A DNA stretch of 37,554 nt from Bacillota bacterium (GTDB taxonomy: Bacteria; Bacillota; Clostridia; Christensenellales; Aristaeellaceae), in NCBI GenBank assembly GCA_023460055.1, contig JAEWRJ010000186.1, positions 1-37,554 of the forward strand, in the 5' to 3' direction. The position numbers and the translations under genes were made by a program. Shown one piece after another: positions 26,099 through 34,368 of the stretch. The stretch's first letter is position 1. Every line of letters starts with the position of its first letter. Under the pieces are notes generated by a model, which made no database searches, had not been told where the DNA came from, and was given only the letters and a program-made list of their open reading frames with translations.

Positions 26099-26905
26099 AT
26101 GGTAAAGGGTCTGGTCAGTGTTATTATCCCGGTATACAATGCCCGAAAGTATTTGGATTCGTGTATTGACAGCCTTCTTGGACAAAGCTATACGCAGCTG
26201 GAGATCATCCTGGTCAACGACGGAAGCCGTGATGACAGCCTGGCCCTATGCCAGGTAAGGGCTACGCAGGATGCGCGCATCGTTGTGGTAGATCAGACCA
26301 ACGCCGGGCCGGGAGCCGCAAGAAACGTCGGTCTCGCGCTTGCCAAAGGCGAATATATTCTGTTCTCTGACAGTGATGATATCGTGCTGCCCGGCGCGGT
26401 TGAAAGCTTGGTCGGGGCAATGGGGGATGACCATGATTTGGCCATTGCCTTGTTTGAGCTTTGCGTCGACGGGAAGCGGACAAGCGTCCGCGGATTGATC
26501 AAAGAAGATCTGCTGCTTGACAGAGACGAATTCCTGGAACGTTTGAGCCGCTGGCCCGGCGCCTATTATTACAGCGCGCTGTGGAATAAGCTTTATCGCC
26601 ATGAAATCATTAAAAAGCATCACATCAGCTTTCATACCAATATGATCTGGGGTGAAGACTGCCTGTTTAATATGGAGTATGACTGCCATGTACAGAAGGC
26701 GCGCTGCGTCAACATGGCTGTATACCGCTATAACCGCAAGATAACGGGCTTGGCATGGAACTCCCTGTTTCAGCTGCATAAGGGTATCCGAATCAAATAT
26801 TCCATTTACCGCGCATTAAAAAGGATATATACGCAGGCAGGCCGGTATGGAAAATATTATTGGCGCGTCCAGCGCTATATCCTCAACGTCACCTTGATGG
26901 ATTGA
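26099..26905 (+). CDS. Family 2 glycosyltransferase
   Basis: GT-A fold, inverting family 2 enzyme that transfers a sugar from a nucleotide donor, probably onto a surface glycan or lipid. The 268-residue protein has the N-terminal VSVIIPVYNARKYL (6-19), the nucleotide-binding LVNDGSRDDS (38-47), GPGAARNVGLALAKGEYILF (70-89) and the DSD metal motif (91-93). There are no clear membrane helices. AAGGAAG 8 nt before ATG 26099 supports that start over the GTG at 26090. It stands alone, with its own promoter and no other glycan genes nearby, so acceptor and donor cannot be inferred. It converges on the methyltransferase gene, 13 bp away. Confidence 0.92.
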   Translation: MVKGLVSVIIPVYNARKYLDSCIDSLLGQSYTQLEIILVNDGSRDDSLALCQVRATQDARIVVVDQTNAGPGAARNVGLALAKGEYILFSDSDDIVLPGAVESLVGAMGDDHDLAIALFELCVDGKRTSVRGLIKEDLLLDRDEFLERLSRWPGAYYYSALWNKLYRHEIIKKHHISFHTNMIWGEDCLFNMEYDCHVQKARCVNMAVYRYNRKITGLAWNSLFQLHKGIRIKYSIYRALKRIYTQAGRYGKYYWRVQRYILNVTLMD

Positions 26906-26918
26906 TGCAAGGCTGCTC

Positions 26919-28088
26919 TTATCTGTCGATACGGTAGATGCCGCATTTTAAATACTGGGTCTCGGGGGCGGCGGGCAGCGTTGGATGATCTCTGCCCTGG
27001 CTGCGGAATTCCACCTGCATTAAACTGACACGCGCGTCGATGGCAGCCTGCAATACGATGTCTTTGAACATCGCGCTGAGGATATGCTGGGAACATGAAC
27101 AGGTCACCAGATACCCTCCGTTCCTGATCATCTTCATCGCGCGCAGGTTTATTTCTTTATACCCTTTCGTCGCTGATTCCACATTGGACTTGGATTTGGC
27201 GAAGGCGGGGGGATCAAGGATAATGACATCGTACTCCGCTCCTGACTGCGATTCGTCGCGAAGCAGGTCAAAGACATTGGCTGCGCTGAACGACACATGA
27301 TCAAAGCCATTGAGTCGCGCGTTTTCGCGCGCGCACTCACAGGCGAACTCTGAGATATCTACCCCGATCACTTCCCTTGCCCCATAACGGGCCGCATGCA
27401 GCGCGAAACTGCCGGTGTGTGTAAAGCAGTCCAGCACCTTCGCGTCTTTCACAAAGGGGGCAAGAGCAGCGCGGTTCTCCTTCTGATCAAGGAAATAACC
27501 GGTTTTCTGCCCCTGTTTTACGTCCACATGGAAGCGGACGCCGTTCTCAGCGATTTCGACCCTTTCAGGAACTACACCATACAAAAGCCCGGTAGACTGT
27601 TCCATCCCTTCCAGGCGCCGGATGGGGACATCGTTGCGTTCATAAACACCAAGAGGCGAAAGCTCCTCTACCAACGCGTCCACAATCATCTGTTGGTATC
27701 TGCTCATGCCCAGGGACAGGCACTGCAGCGAAATCACGGACCCAAAACAGTCCGCCACAATGGCAGGCAAGCCGTCGGCTTCAGCGTGAATCAGACGGCA
27801 GGAGCCCAGATCGGCGAATTTTCTTCTGTAGTCAACTGCCCGGCGTACACGGGCTTTGATAAAGGCCTCATCTATTTCTTCATCATGAAGAGTCAGTATG
27901 CGCAGCGCGATCTGCGAATTGGGATTATAAACTGCCTTCGCCAAAAACTTCCCTTGTTTGGTGCACACAGTCACGGTATCGCCGGGACTGACAGACCTGT
28001 CCGCGCGGTCGACATCGCTTAAAAAAATCCAAGGATGGCCAAGGAACACTCTTTTTTCTTTTCCCGGCTTCAAATAAACCTGTCCCAT
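26919..28088 (-). CDS. Class I SAM-dependent rRNA methyltransferase, RlmI/YwbD family
   Basis: Family related to RlmI, the 23S rRNA m5C1962 methyltransferase. From the ATG at 28088 it has 389 residues: an N-terminal PUA domain (1-75, VYLKPGKEKRVFLGHPWIF), a central RlmI-like domain, and a Rossmann methyltransferase with motif I VLDCFTHTGSFALHAA, the acidic GVDISEFA, and motif IV ILDPPAFAKSK. An HxCSCSQH-like element (TCSCSQHI) supplies the cysteines used by m5C enzymes. An upstream ATG at 28148 is rejected since it would extend past the promoter region. The exact rRNA position modified is inferred from the family. Confidence 0.9.
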   Translation of the reverse strand: MGQVYLKPGKEKRVFLGHPWIFLSDVDRADRSVSPGDTVTVCTKQGKFLAKAVYNPNSQIALRILTLHDEEIDEAFIKARVRRAVDYRRKFADLGSCRLIHAEADGLPAIVADCFGSVISLQCLSLGMSRYQQMIVDALVEELSPLGVYERNDVPIRRLEGMEQSTGLLYGVVPERVEIAENGVRFHVDVKQGQKTGYFLDQKENRAALAPFVKDAKVLDCFTHTGSFALHAARYGAREVIGVDISEFACECARENARLNGFDHVSFSAANVFDLLRDESQSGAEYDVIILDPPAFAKSKSNVESATKGYKEINLRAMKMIRNGGYLVTCSCSQHILSAMFKDIVLQAAIDARVSLMQVEFRSQGRDHPTLPAAPETQYLKCGIYRIDR

Positions 28089-28115
28089 ACTCCGGTCTCT
28101 CCCCCTTTTAAACGC

Positions 28116-28144
28116 TTGCATCATAGCATATAAATGCCTATAAT
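28116..28144 (+). promoter_or_regulatory. Predicted mntP promoter
   Basis: TTGCAT (28116-28121), 17 bp, then a perfect TATAAT (28139-28144). Transcription would start near 28151, leaving about 23 nt before the TTG start of mntP, too short for a riboswitch. Confidence 0.75.
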
Positions 28145-28147
28145 GCA
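28117..28147 (+). promoter_or_regulatory. Imperfect dyad covering the mntP promoter, possible operator
   Basis: TGCAT C ATAG (28117-28126) is mirrored by CTAT A ATGCA (28138-28147): nine of ten arm positions pair, around an 11-bp centre. The dyad covers both the -35 and -10 boxes of mntP and the extended -10 of the divergent methyltransferase gene. A metal-responsive regulator such as MntR is a natural guess from the gene, but no named box is matched. Confidence 0.4.
28120..28128 (-). promoter_or_regulatory. Possible extended -10 promoter of the rRNA methyltransferase gene
   Basis: The minus strand reads TGC TATGAT, an extended -10 element, which can work without a good -35 box; none is seen 17 bp upstream. 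Transcription would begin near 28113, 25 nt before the ATG at 28088. Confidence 0.4.
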
Positions 28148-28173
28148 TCAGTTAAGTAAGAGGAGGCAATCGT

Positions 28174-28731
28174 TTGGCTGGATTGGAATTGTTTATACTG
28201 GCAGTCGGACTGTCAATGGACGCGGGCGCTGCGGCCATTTGCAAGGGATCCTGTATGCGCCGATTCAACATAAAGGAAGCCGTAGCCATTGCAGCTTCCT
28301 TTGGCCTTTTTCAAGCGCTCATGCCCTTGATCGGCTGGTATCTGGGTACACAATTCAGTGTATATATCCAGCGTATCGATCACTGGATCGCCATGATCCT
28401 GCTGACCGGACTGGGCACCAAGATGATCTGGGAAGCCATCCGCGAAAAGGAGGACATCGCCTGTACGCCCCTTGATTTAAGGGAGCTGATGGTGCTTTCA
28501 GTCGCCACCAGCATCGACGCGCTGGCCGCGGGCATTGCCTTTGCGGTACTCAATACTGGCATCACGCGCCCAGTCATCACCATCGGCCTGGTCACGGCTG
28601 CGCTATCCATGCTTGGCGTGGTGATCGGCAGCCGCTTTGGACAGACATTCAGAGCAAAGGCACAGGTTGCCGGCGGTGCCGTCCTGTGCCTGATTGGTAT
28701 AAAGATACTATTAGATCATCTGAATGTCTGA
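28174..28731 (+). CDS. mntP: Manganese efflux pump MntP
   Basis: Small six-helix membrane exporter that protects cells against excess manganese. The 185 residues form two related halves of three helices each: the first has GLSMDAGAAAICKG (13-26) and the second SVATSIDALAAGIAF, both with the acidic residue in a membrane helix that is conserved in the family. The start is TTG, 7 nt after AGGAGG (28161-28166). It is monocistronic. Its stop codon directly abuts the stop codon of the convergent uridine-kinase-family gene (0 bp between). Confidence 0.93.
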   Translation: MAGLELFILAVGLSMDAGAAAICKGSCMRRFNIKEAVAIAASFGLFQALMPLIGWYLGTQFSVYIQRIDHWIAMILLTGLGTKMIWEAIREKEDIACTPLDLRELMVLSVATSIDALAAGIAFAVLNTGITRPVITIGLVTAALSMLGVVIGSRFGQTFRAKAQVAGGAVLCLIGIKILLDHLNV

Positions 28732-29352
28732 CTATTCCTTTCGGCCCTCCAGCTTGTCACGCAGGTAACCGGCAAGAATGACGACAATTCGCGTATTTTT
28801 GCCGCCGCGCATCACGATCACATCGGCCTGGTTGAAGTAATTTCTGATGTACTTATCATACATGGGCTTGACGGTCGCCAGATACTGCTCACTGATGCTG
28901 TCAATTGTTCGGCCGCGCTCTTTGAAGTCACGGTTGATCCGGCGCAGCAGGCAGATATCCGCTTCGACATTCATGTACAGCTTCAAGTACATATGGTCCA
29001 GAAGCCTCTGATCATAGAATGCGTGGATACCCTCCACAATCAGCACATCCGGCGGATACAGCAGTTCATTTGAGTCGTTGCGGCAGTGCCGGGTAAAATC
29101 GTAGGCTCTTTTTTTGATGGGCCGGCCTGCCTGCAGTTCCAAATAATCCTCTAAAAGCAGATCGTGATCAAATATAGAGGGCTCATCGTAGTTGAGCCGG
29201 CCGCGCTCTTCCAGCGTCAGATCCGGGTGGTCAAGATAATAGGCGTCCTGATTGATCACCAGGCAGCGCGCGTTGCTGAGGGCTTTGACCAGTTCAGCTG
29301 ACAGAGTCGTTTTTCCTGAGCCGCTCGCGCCGCAAATACCGATAAAGAGCAT
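28732..29352 (-). CDS. Uridine kinase family protein
   Basis: P-loop kinase of the uridine kinase/phosphoribulokinase group, 206 residues. Walker A is GASGSGKTT (8-16); then INQDAYYLD, LNYDEPSIFDHDLL, KKRAYDFTRH, VLIVEGIHAFYD and RRINRDFKERGRT follow the pattern of Udk, which phosphorylates uridine and cytidine. The family signature around YDEP supports nucleoside kinase activity, though some relatives phosphorylate other substrates. AGGAGG is 7 nt before the ATG. Together with the cytidine deaminase domain elsewhere in the window this suggests pyrimidine salvage, but the genes are not linked. Confidence 0.87.
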   Translation of the reverse strand: MLFIGICGASGSGKTTLSAELVKALSNARCLVINQDAYYLDHPDLTLEERGRLNYDEPSIFDHDLLLEDYLELQAGRPIKKRAYDFTRHCRNDSNELLYPPDVLIVEGIHAFYDQRLLDHMYLKLYMNVEADICLLRRINRDFKERGRTIDSISEQYLATVKPMYDKYIRNYFNQADVIVMRGGKNTRIVVILAGYLRDKLEGRKE

Positions 29353-29379
29353 AGATTGTCCTCCTAACCTTCATATGGG

Positions 29380-29408
29380 AAGATAAACAAAGTACCAGGC
29401 CTTGTCAA
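29380..29408 (-). promoter_or_regulatory. Predicted promoter of the uridine kinase-like gene
   Basis: On the minus strand TTGACA (complement of 29403-29408) and TATCTT (complement of 29380-29385) lie 17 bp apart, 28 bp before the start codon. Confidence 0.7.
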
Positions 29409-29467
29409 GGAGAATGACTATACACGCTGAAGGCATGGATAATATTGCAGGGACGCAATGCCGCTTA

Positions 29468-29496
29468 TTGACTTCATACCGCGGCGCTGGTATGAT
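29468..29496 (+). promoter_or_regulatory. Predicted metK promoter
   Basis: TTGACT (29468-29473) and TATGAT (29491-29496) are 17 bp apart. Transcription would begin near 29503, about 11 nt before the first helix of the SAM riboswitch. Confidence 0.8.
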
Positions 29497-29513
29497 ACGT
29501 ACGAATTGAATAT

Positions 29514-29610
29514 CCTTATCAAGAGTGGCGGAGGGACTGGCCCTGTGAAGCCCGGCAACCGGCGAAAGCTTGGTGCTACATCCAGCGGCGCACAGCGCCG
29601 GCAGATAAGG
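29514..29610 (+). promoter_or_regulatory. SAM-I (S-box) riboswitch aptamer
   Basis: Binds S-adenosylmethionine in the nascent RNA. Helix P1 is CCTTATC (29514-29520) with GATAAGG (29604-29610). The conserved core is plain: AAGAGTGGCGGAGGGACTGG, then CCCGGCAACC, and GGTGCTACATCCAGC, matching the S-box consensus in order. Its position between the metK promoter and metK means high SAM would shut off SAM synthetase expression. Confidence 0.96.
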
Positions 29611-29619
29611 CTTGTGATA

Positions 29620-29651
29620 ACGCTTGTCTGCATGACAGGCGTATTTTATTT
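29620..29651 (+). terminator. Riboswitch expression platform: conditional terminator
   Basis: ACGCTTGTC (29620-29628) pairs with GACAGGCGT (29634-29642), nine pairs with one U-G, around loop TGCAT, followed by ATTTTATTT. This is the expected SAM-bound off state. The T-tract is interrupted by an A and runs directly into the metK ribosome binding site GGGAGGG (29652-29658). The competing antiterminator was not worked out. Confidence 0.8.
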
Positions 29652-29662
29652 GGGAGGGAACC

Positions 29663-30835
29663 ATGAGAAAGCTATTTACCTCGGAATCTGTCACGGAGGG
29701 ACATCCCGACAAGGTCTGCGACCAGGTGTCAGACGCGATCCTGGACGCGATTCTTGAAAACGACCCCCATGCCCGCGTTGCCTGTGAAACCACGGCAACC
29801 ACAGGCCTTGTCTTTGTGATGGGGGAGATTACGACAGAGACCTATGTATCGATTCCCGATGTGGTGCGCAGCGTGCTGCTTGATATCGGCTACAACAGCT
29901 CAAAAATAGGCTTTGACGGCAATACCTGCGCAGTGCTCACCTCGGTGCATGAACAGTCGCCCGATATCTCCGCGGGGGTCAGCAAAGCGATGGAGACACG
30001 CGATGACCAGGCGGCGCATCAGGAGACAGGGGCAGGTGACCAGGGCCTGATGTTTGGTTACGCGTGCACTGAAACCGAAGAGCTGATGCCCATGGCCATC
30101 GCTTTGGCGCACCGGCTGACACGCAGAATGACCGAGGTCCGAAAATCCGGCCTCTGCCCCTGGATGAGGCCCGATGGCAAATCACAGGTCACCGTGGTGT
30201 ATGAGGATGGGGTGCCTGTCTCCATTGATAATATCGTGATATCCACCCAGCATGATGAGCGCGTGAGCCAAAAAGAGATCGAGCAGGCCATGATCGAGCA
30301 TGTGATCCGTCCTGTGATTCCCGCACATTTGCTGACAGGCGCTACCCGTTACCTGATCAATCCCAGCGGACGCTTTGTTATCGGCGGCCCGGTTGGCGAC
30401 AGCGGTCTCACCGGCCGCAAGATCATTGTGGATACCTACGGCGGCTACGCGCCTCACGGCGGCGGCTGTTTCAGCGGCAAGGATCCAACGAAGGTAGACA
30501 GATCAGCCTGCTACATGGCCCGATATATTGCCAAGAACATCGTAGCCGCCGGCCTGGCGCAGCGCTGTCAGGTATCCCTTGCCTATGCTATTGGGATGGC
30601 AAAACCTGTCAGTTTCACCGTGGATACCTTCTCAACCGGCAAAGCTGATGATAACACGATCGAACAGGCGATCAGCAGCCTGGTCAGCCTGACACCTGAC
30701 AGCATCATTTCAAGGCTTGACCTGCGCAGGCCCATCTATCGGCAGACGGCCAGCTACGGCCACTTCGGGCGCTTGGATCTGGATCTTCCCTGGGAAAAGA
30801 CCGACCTGGTCCCGGCGTTGCAAAAACTCCTTTAA
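29663..30835 (+). CDS. metK: S-adenosylmethionine synthetase
   Basis: Makes SAM from methionine and ATP, releasing phosphate and diphosphate; a homotetramer in the cytosol. All 390 residues are present, with the N-terminal TSESVTEGHPDKVCDQVSDA (residues 5-24), the GDQGLMFGYA loop region, and the signature GGGCFSGKDPTKVDRSA near the catalytic loop. The ATG has GGGAGGG 4 nt upstream. Control is by the SAM-I riboswitch in the leader. It is monocistronic, ending 8 bp before a strong terminator. Note that a number of similar enzymes read GGGAFSGKD; here Cys stands in place of Ala, a variant seen in some MetK sequences. Confidence 0.97.
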   Translation: MRKLFTSESVTEGHPDKVCDQVSDAILDAILENDPHARVACETTATTGLVFVMGEITTETYVSIPDVVRSVLLDIGYNSSKIGFDGNTCAVLTSVHEQSPDISAGVSKAMETRDDQAAHQETGAGDQGLMFGYACTETEELMPMAIALAHRLTRRMTEVRKSGLCPWMRPDGKSQVTVVYEDGVPVSIDNIVISTQHDERVSQKEIEQAMIEHVIRPVIPAHLLTGATRYLINPSGRFVIGGPVGDSGLTGRKIIVDTYGGYAPHGGGCFSGKDPTKVDRSACYMARYIAKNIVAAGLAQRCQVSLAYAIGMAKPVSFTVDTFSTGKADDNTIEQAISSLVSLTPDSIISRLDLRRPIYRQTASYGHFGRLDLDLPWEKTDLVPALQKLL

Positions 30836-30843
30836 AAAATATA

Positions 30844-30883
30844 AAAGCGCGGGGCTTCTGTCGATTGAAGCTCCGCGCTTTTT
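30844..30883 (+). terminator. Bidirectional intrinsic terminator between metK and livF
   Basis: AAAGCGCGGGGCTTC (30844-30858) pairs with GAAGCTCCGCGCTTT (30867-30881) in a 15-bp stem with one G-U, loop of 8, and TTTTT following on the plus strand. The A-run before it serves as the T-run for minus-strand transcripts coming from livF, so both convergent units end here. Confidence 0.93.
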
Positions 30884-30890
30884 GATAAAA

Positions 30891-31595
30891 TCAAGTACCC
30901 AGATAAGCTTTTCTGACATCCTCATCATTCAGCAGGTCGGCTGCCGGCCCGTGTTTGACGATCCGGCCGGTTTCCAGTACATAGCCGCGGTTGGCGATTG
31001 AAAGGGCCATATGGGCGTTTTGCTCGACCAGAAGAACAGTGACACCTTCCGCATTGATCTCCCGCGTAATGGAAAATATCTCCTGCACCAGCAGGGGGGA
31101 TAGGCCCATGGAGGGCTCGTCCATCATCAGCAGCTTGGGCTTTGACATCAGCGCCCTCCCCATGGCCAGCATCTGCTGCTCGCCGCCGGATAGCGTGCCC
31201 GCGGCTTGCTTGCGCCGCTCCTTCAGGCGGGGAAAGTGATCGAATACCTTTTCAAGTGTCTTGGCCTGGTCTTCCTTATCACGGTTGGTAAACGCCCCCA
31301 TATCGAGGTTTTCCATCACGCTCATGCGCGAAAACACGCGCCTTCCCTCCGGTACCTGCACCAGGCCCATAGCGACCAGGCTGTGGGGAGGGACCTTGGT
31401 GATTGGCTGGCCATTAAAGGTGACCTCACCATTCCTGTAGGGGATCAGACCGGATATGGCATGAAGGATGGAGGTTTTTCCGGCGCCATTGGCACCAATG
31501 AGCGTAACAATCTCTCCGGGATTCACCTCAAAGCAGATATCGTGCAACGCGTGAATGGCTCCGTAGTACAGATCCATGTGCTCAATCTTCAGCAT
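30891..31595 (-). CDS. livF: Branched-chain amino acid ABC transporter ATP-binding protein LivF
   Basis: One of the two ATPases of a HAAT-family importer. The 234-residue protein has Walker A GANGAGKTS (about 35-43), the LivF-type VPEGRRVF segment, signature LSGGEQQM and Walker B LLMMDEPSMGLSP. I take the ATG at 31595 (AAGGAGG 8 nt upstream) rather than 31619. It overlaps the livM-livG gene by 14 nt and is the last gene of the operon, ending just before the terminator. Confidence 0.95.
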   Translation of the reverse strand: MLKIEHMDLYYGAIHALHDICFEVNPGEIVTLIGANGAGKTSILHAISGLIPYRNGEVTFNGQPITKVPPHSLVAMGLVQVPEGRRVFSRMSVMENLDMGAFTNRDKEDQAKTLEKVFDHFPRLKERRKQAAGTLSGGEQQMLAMGRALMSKPKLLMMDEPSMGLSPLLVQEIFSITREINAEGVTVLLVEQNAHMALSIANRGYVLETGRIVKHGPAADLLNDEDVRKAYLGT

Positions 31596-33447
31596 GCTGC
31601 GCACCTCCTTCGCTTTCACCGTCAGGCGTTCCCAGATAAGCCGCTATGACTTCCGCGTTTTTGCCGATCTGCGTGGGGCTGCCGTGGGCGATCACGCGGC
31701 CATAGTTCAGTACATAGATTCGTTCACAGATGCCCATGACCAGCTTCATATCATGCTCGATCAGGAGAATGGCGACTGAGAACTGATTGCGGATGATCTT
31801 GATGGTAGCCATCAGTTCCGCGGTCTCGATCGGGTTCATGCCCGCCGCGGGCTCATCCAGCAGCAGCACCTTGGGGTTGCAGGCGAGCGCACGGCATATT
31901 TCCAGCTTACGCTGCTGTCCGTACGGCAGGCTGTCAGCCTGAGCCTGGGCAACATCTTCCATATCGAATACTCTCAGAAGCTCACGCGCGCGGATATCAA
32001 TACCCATTTCCTCGGTCTGGTAAGAAGAAGCGCGGACGATGCCCGAAAGGGGGGAATACTGCATCCTGGTATGGAACGCAACTTTGATATTCTCAAGCAC
32101 AGTCATGGACTTGAACAGCCGGATGTTTTGGAATGTGCGAGCGATGCCGTTCTTGGTAATTTCATGCGTTGACATCCCGCTGATGGATTTGCTCAGCAGA
32201 ATGATTTCCCCTTCTGTCGGCGCGTATACGCCGGTCAGCATGTTGAACACAGTTGATTTACCGGCACCGTTGGGGCCGATCAGCCCAACGATCTCGTTGT
32301 TTCGCAGGGTCAGGTTGATGCCTTCCGCCGCCACCAGTCCGCCGAATCGGATGCCCAGGTTTTTGGTCTCCAGCACAATAGTGTCTTCCCATACATCATA
32401 GTGAGGCGTATAGGGCATCTTGGCCTGACGCTTTTTGATACGCAGCGCCTTTTTTAGCCAGCGCCCTGTACCGTCCCATGCCTTGATCAAAGAAAACTCC
32501 TTGGTGCCCATGAGGCCGGAAGGACGGAACAGCATCATGACAATCAATAGAGTTGAATAGATGACCAGACGCCACTCGGAAAAGCCACGCAAAAACTCGG
32601 GCAGGGCGACCAGAACGGCAGAGGATATGATAGAGCCGGTGATCGAGCCCATGCCGCCCAGAACGACCATGACCAGGTATTCTATAGACTTGTTAAATCC
32701 GAAGGTCTTGGGGCTCAGCATGCCGATCTGGTGGGCATAAAGGCCGCCCGCGATACCCGCAAAGAAGGCTGCCAGCGTGAAAGCGTACAGCTTGTAATAA
32801 GTTGTTGGAATTCCGGTCGCTTCGGCCGCCACCTCGTTTTCACGGATAGAGATGATGGCACGCCCATGCCTGGAACGGCCCAGGGTATAAATGCTGGCAA
32901 TGATGATGACCATCACCCAGAAGACGATCGAAAGCTGAATGGCGCCTGATACATTGGTATCACTTGAAAATGCGCGGGACATGCGCGTGATGCGGGACAG
33001 CCCTCCGGCACCTCCGGTGAACGACAGGTTTTCAATCACCACACGTATAATTTCTCCGAAACCCAGTGTGATGATGGCCAGATAGTCACCCTTTAAGCGC
33101 AGGGCAGGTATGCCGATGACCAGGCCGAACAAGGCTGCCATCAACCCGCCGGCGATCAATCCAACAGGCAGGCTGAGATCGAAGCTTGTTTCGCTCATCG
33201 CTTTGGTGATCAAAGCAGCGGTATAGGCCCCAATGGACATAAAGCCGGCATGTCCAAGCGCCAGCTGGCCCAACAGGCCGGTCGTCAGGTTCAAGCTGAC
33301 AGCCATGATGACCGCGATGCCTATGGTGATGATGATGCCGGAAATATAGCTGTTAATGGTGCCGGTCGATATAAGAAGCGACAGGATCACATAAATAATT
33401 ACAAGGGCTGAGATGTTCAGCGTATAACTTTTAACTTTTTTATTCAT
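31582..33447 (-). CDS. livM-livG: Fused LivM permease and LivG ATP-binding protein
   Basis: A 621-residue chain joining two transporter parts usually encoded separately. Residues 1-320 are the LivM permease, with about 8-10 membrane helices, the GLLGQLALGHAGFMSIGAY segment and the closing RPSGLMGTKE. A basic linker (about 330-360) leads to the LivG ATPase, with GIRFGGLVAAEGINL, Walker A GPNGAGKST (near 388), RTFQNIRLF, signature LPYGQQRKLEI (near 507) and Walker B LLLDEPAAGMNP. The reading frame is continuous, with no ribosome binding site or stop at the join. All expected motifs are intact, so the fusion should work. Confidence 0.95.
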   Translation of the reverse strand: MNKKVKSYTLNISALVIIYVILSLLISTGTINSYISGIIITIGIAVIMAVSLNLTTGLLGQLALGHAGFMSIGAYTAALITKAMSETSFDLSLPVGLIAGGLMAALFGLVIGIPALRLKGDYLAIITLGFGEIIRVVIENLSFTGGAGGLSRITRMSRAFSSDTNVSGAIQLSIVFWVMVIIIASIYTLGRSRHGRAIISIRENEVAAEATGIPTTYYKLYAFTLAAFFAGIAGGLYAHQIGMLSPKTFGFNKSIEYLVMVVLGGMGSITGSIISSAVLVALPEFLRGFSEWRLVIYSTLLIVMMLFRPSGLMGTKEFSLIKAWDGTGRWLKKALRIKKRQAKMPYTPHYDVWEDTIVLETKNLGIRFGGLVAAEGINLTLRNNEIVGLIGPNGAGKSTVFNMLTGVYAPTEGEIILLSKSISGMSTHEITKNGIARTFQNIRLFKSMTVLENIKVAFHTRMQYSPLSGIVRASSYQTEEMGIDIRARELLRVFDMEDVAQAQADSLPYGQQRKLEICRALACNPKVLLLDEPAAGMNPIETAELMATIKIIRNQFSVAILLIEHDMKLVMGICERIYVLNYGRVIAHGSPTQIGKNAEVIAAYLGTPDGESEGGAQHAED

Positions 33448-33450
33448 CGA

Positions 33451-34329
33451 CTATACCTTCTCCCTTGTCCCGCGGCCGAGCAATCCTGAGGGTTTAAACA
33501 GCAGCACCACAATCAGAATGCCGTATACCACCGCGTCGCTCAGCTGTGATGAGATATATGCCTTTGTCAGGCTTTCCGCCAAGCCCATGATCATCCCACC
33601 TAGCATGGCGCCGGGGATGATCCCGATGCCGCCAAGTACGGCAGCTATAAAAGCCTTCAGGCCGGGCAGAGCGCCAAGCGAGGGAGATACGCTGGGGTAA
33701 GCCAGACCGTAGAGCAGCGAGCCTATGCCGGCCAGCGCGCAGCCGATCGCAAAGGTAAGGGAAATGGTATTGTTGACATTGATGCCCATCAACTGGGCGG
33801 CGTTAAAATCCTCCGATACCGCGCGCATGGATTTTCCGGCACGGGACTTTGATACAAAGGCCTGCAGCAGGATCATCAGTACGGCAGATGTAAGGATCGT
33901 AATGGTAGTGGTCGAGCCGATCATCAAGGGGCCGATGTTGAGCGCGGGCAGCTTCAGGCTGATGGGATACGGCTTGGGCGTTGGCGTAAAGATCAGGAGC
34001 GCCAGGTTCTGCAGCAGCATGCTGACCCCGATGGCTGTAATCAAGGACGAAATGCGCGGTGAATTGCGCAAAGGTTTATACGCTATTCGCTCAATCAGCA
34101 CGCCGAATACAACACAAGTCAATATGACCAGAACGATGACCAGAGGGACAGGCAGATTCAGCATGGTGATCATGACAACGGCGGCATAGGCTCCCACCAT
34201 TAAAATATCACCATGCGCGAAATTGATCAGGCGCACGATGCCATATACCATGGTATAGCCCAAGGCAATCAGCGCGTAAATAGCGCCGACATGAAGGCCG
34301 TTGATCAATTGGTTCAATAGCAGTATCAC
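33451..34329 (-). CDS. livH: Branched-chain amino acid ABC transporter permease LivH
   Basis: Second permease subunit of the importer, 292 residues, with about eight membrane helices. Family elements include the N-terminal LINGLHVGAIYALIALGYTMVYG, INFAHGDILM, and the C-terminal LLFKPSGLLGRGTREKV. The start is GTG, with GGAGG 12 nt upstream, which is long and suggests modest initiation. It follows a hairpin after livJ and lies 3 bp before livM-livG. Confidence 0.95.
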   Translation of the reverse strand: MILLLNQLINGLHVGAIYALIALGYTMVYGIVRLINFAHGDILMVGAYAAVVMITMLNLPVPLVIVLVILTCVVFGVLIERIAYKPLRNSPRISSLITAIGVSMLLQNLALLIFTPTPKPYPISLKLPALNIGPLMIGSTTTITILTSAVLMILLQAFVSKSRAGKSMRAVSEDFNAAQLMGINVNNTISLTFAIGCALAGIGSLLYGLAYPSVSPSLGALPGLKAFIAAVLGGIGIIPGAMLGGMIMGLAESLTKAYISSQLSDAVVYGILIVVLLFKPSGLLGRGTREKV

Positions 34330-34368
34330 TTAATTACTCAACCTCCGTCCTCCCGAAAATAGACACAA

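Noticed and set aside
27396..28022. Plus-strand open frame inside the rRNA methyltransferase gene
   Set aside because: The minus strand encodes a complete PUA-methyltransferase with all motifs; the plus product resembles nothing.
28089..28173. Search for a yybP-ykoY manganese riboswitch before mntP
   Set aside because: The gap is 85 bp, contains the promoter, and leaves only about 23 nt of leader.
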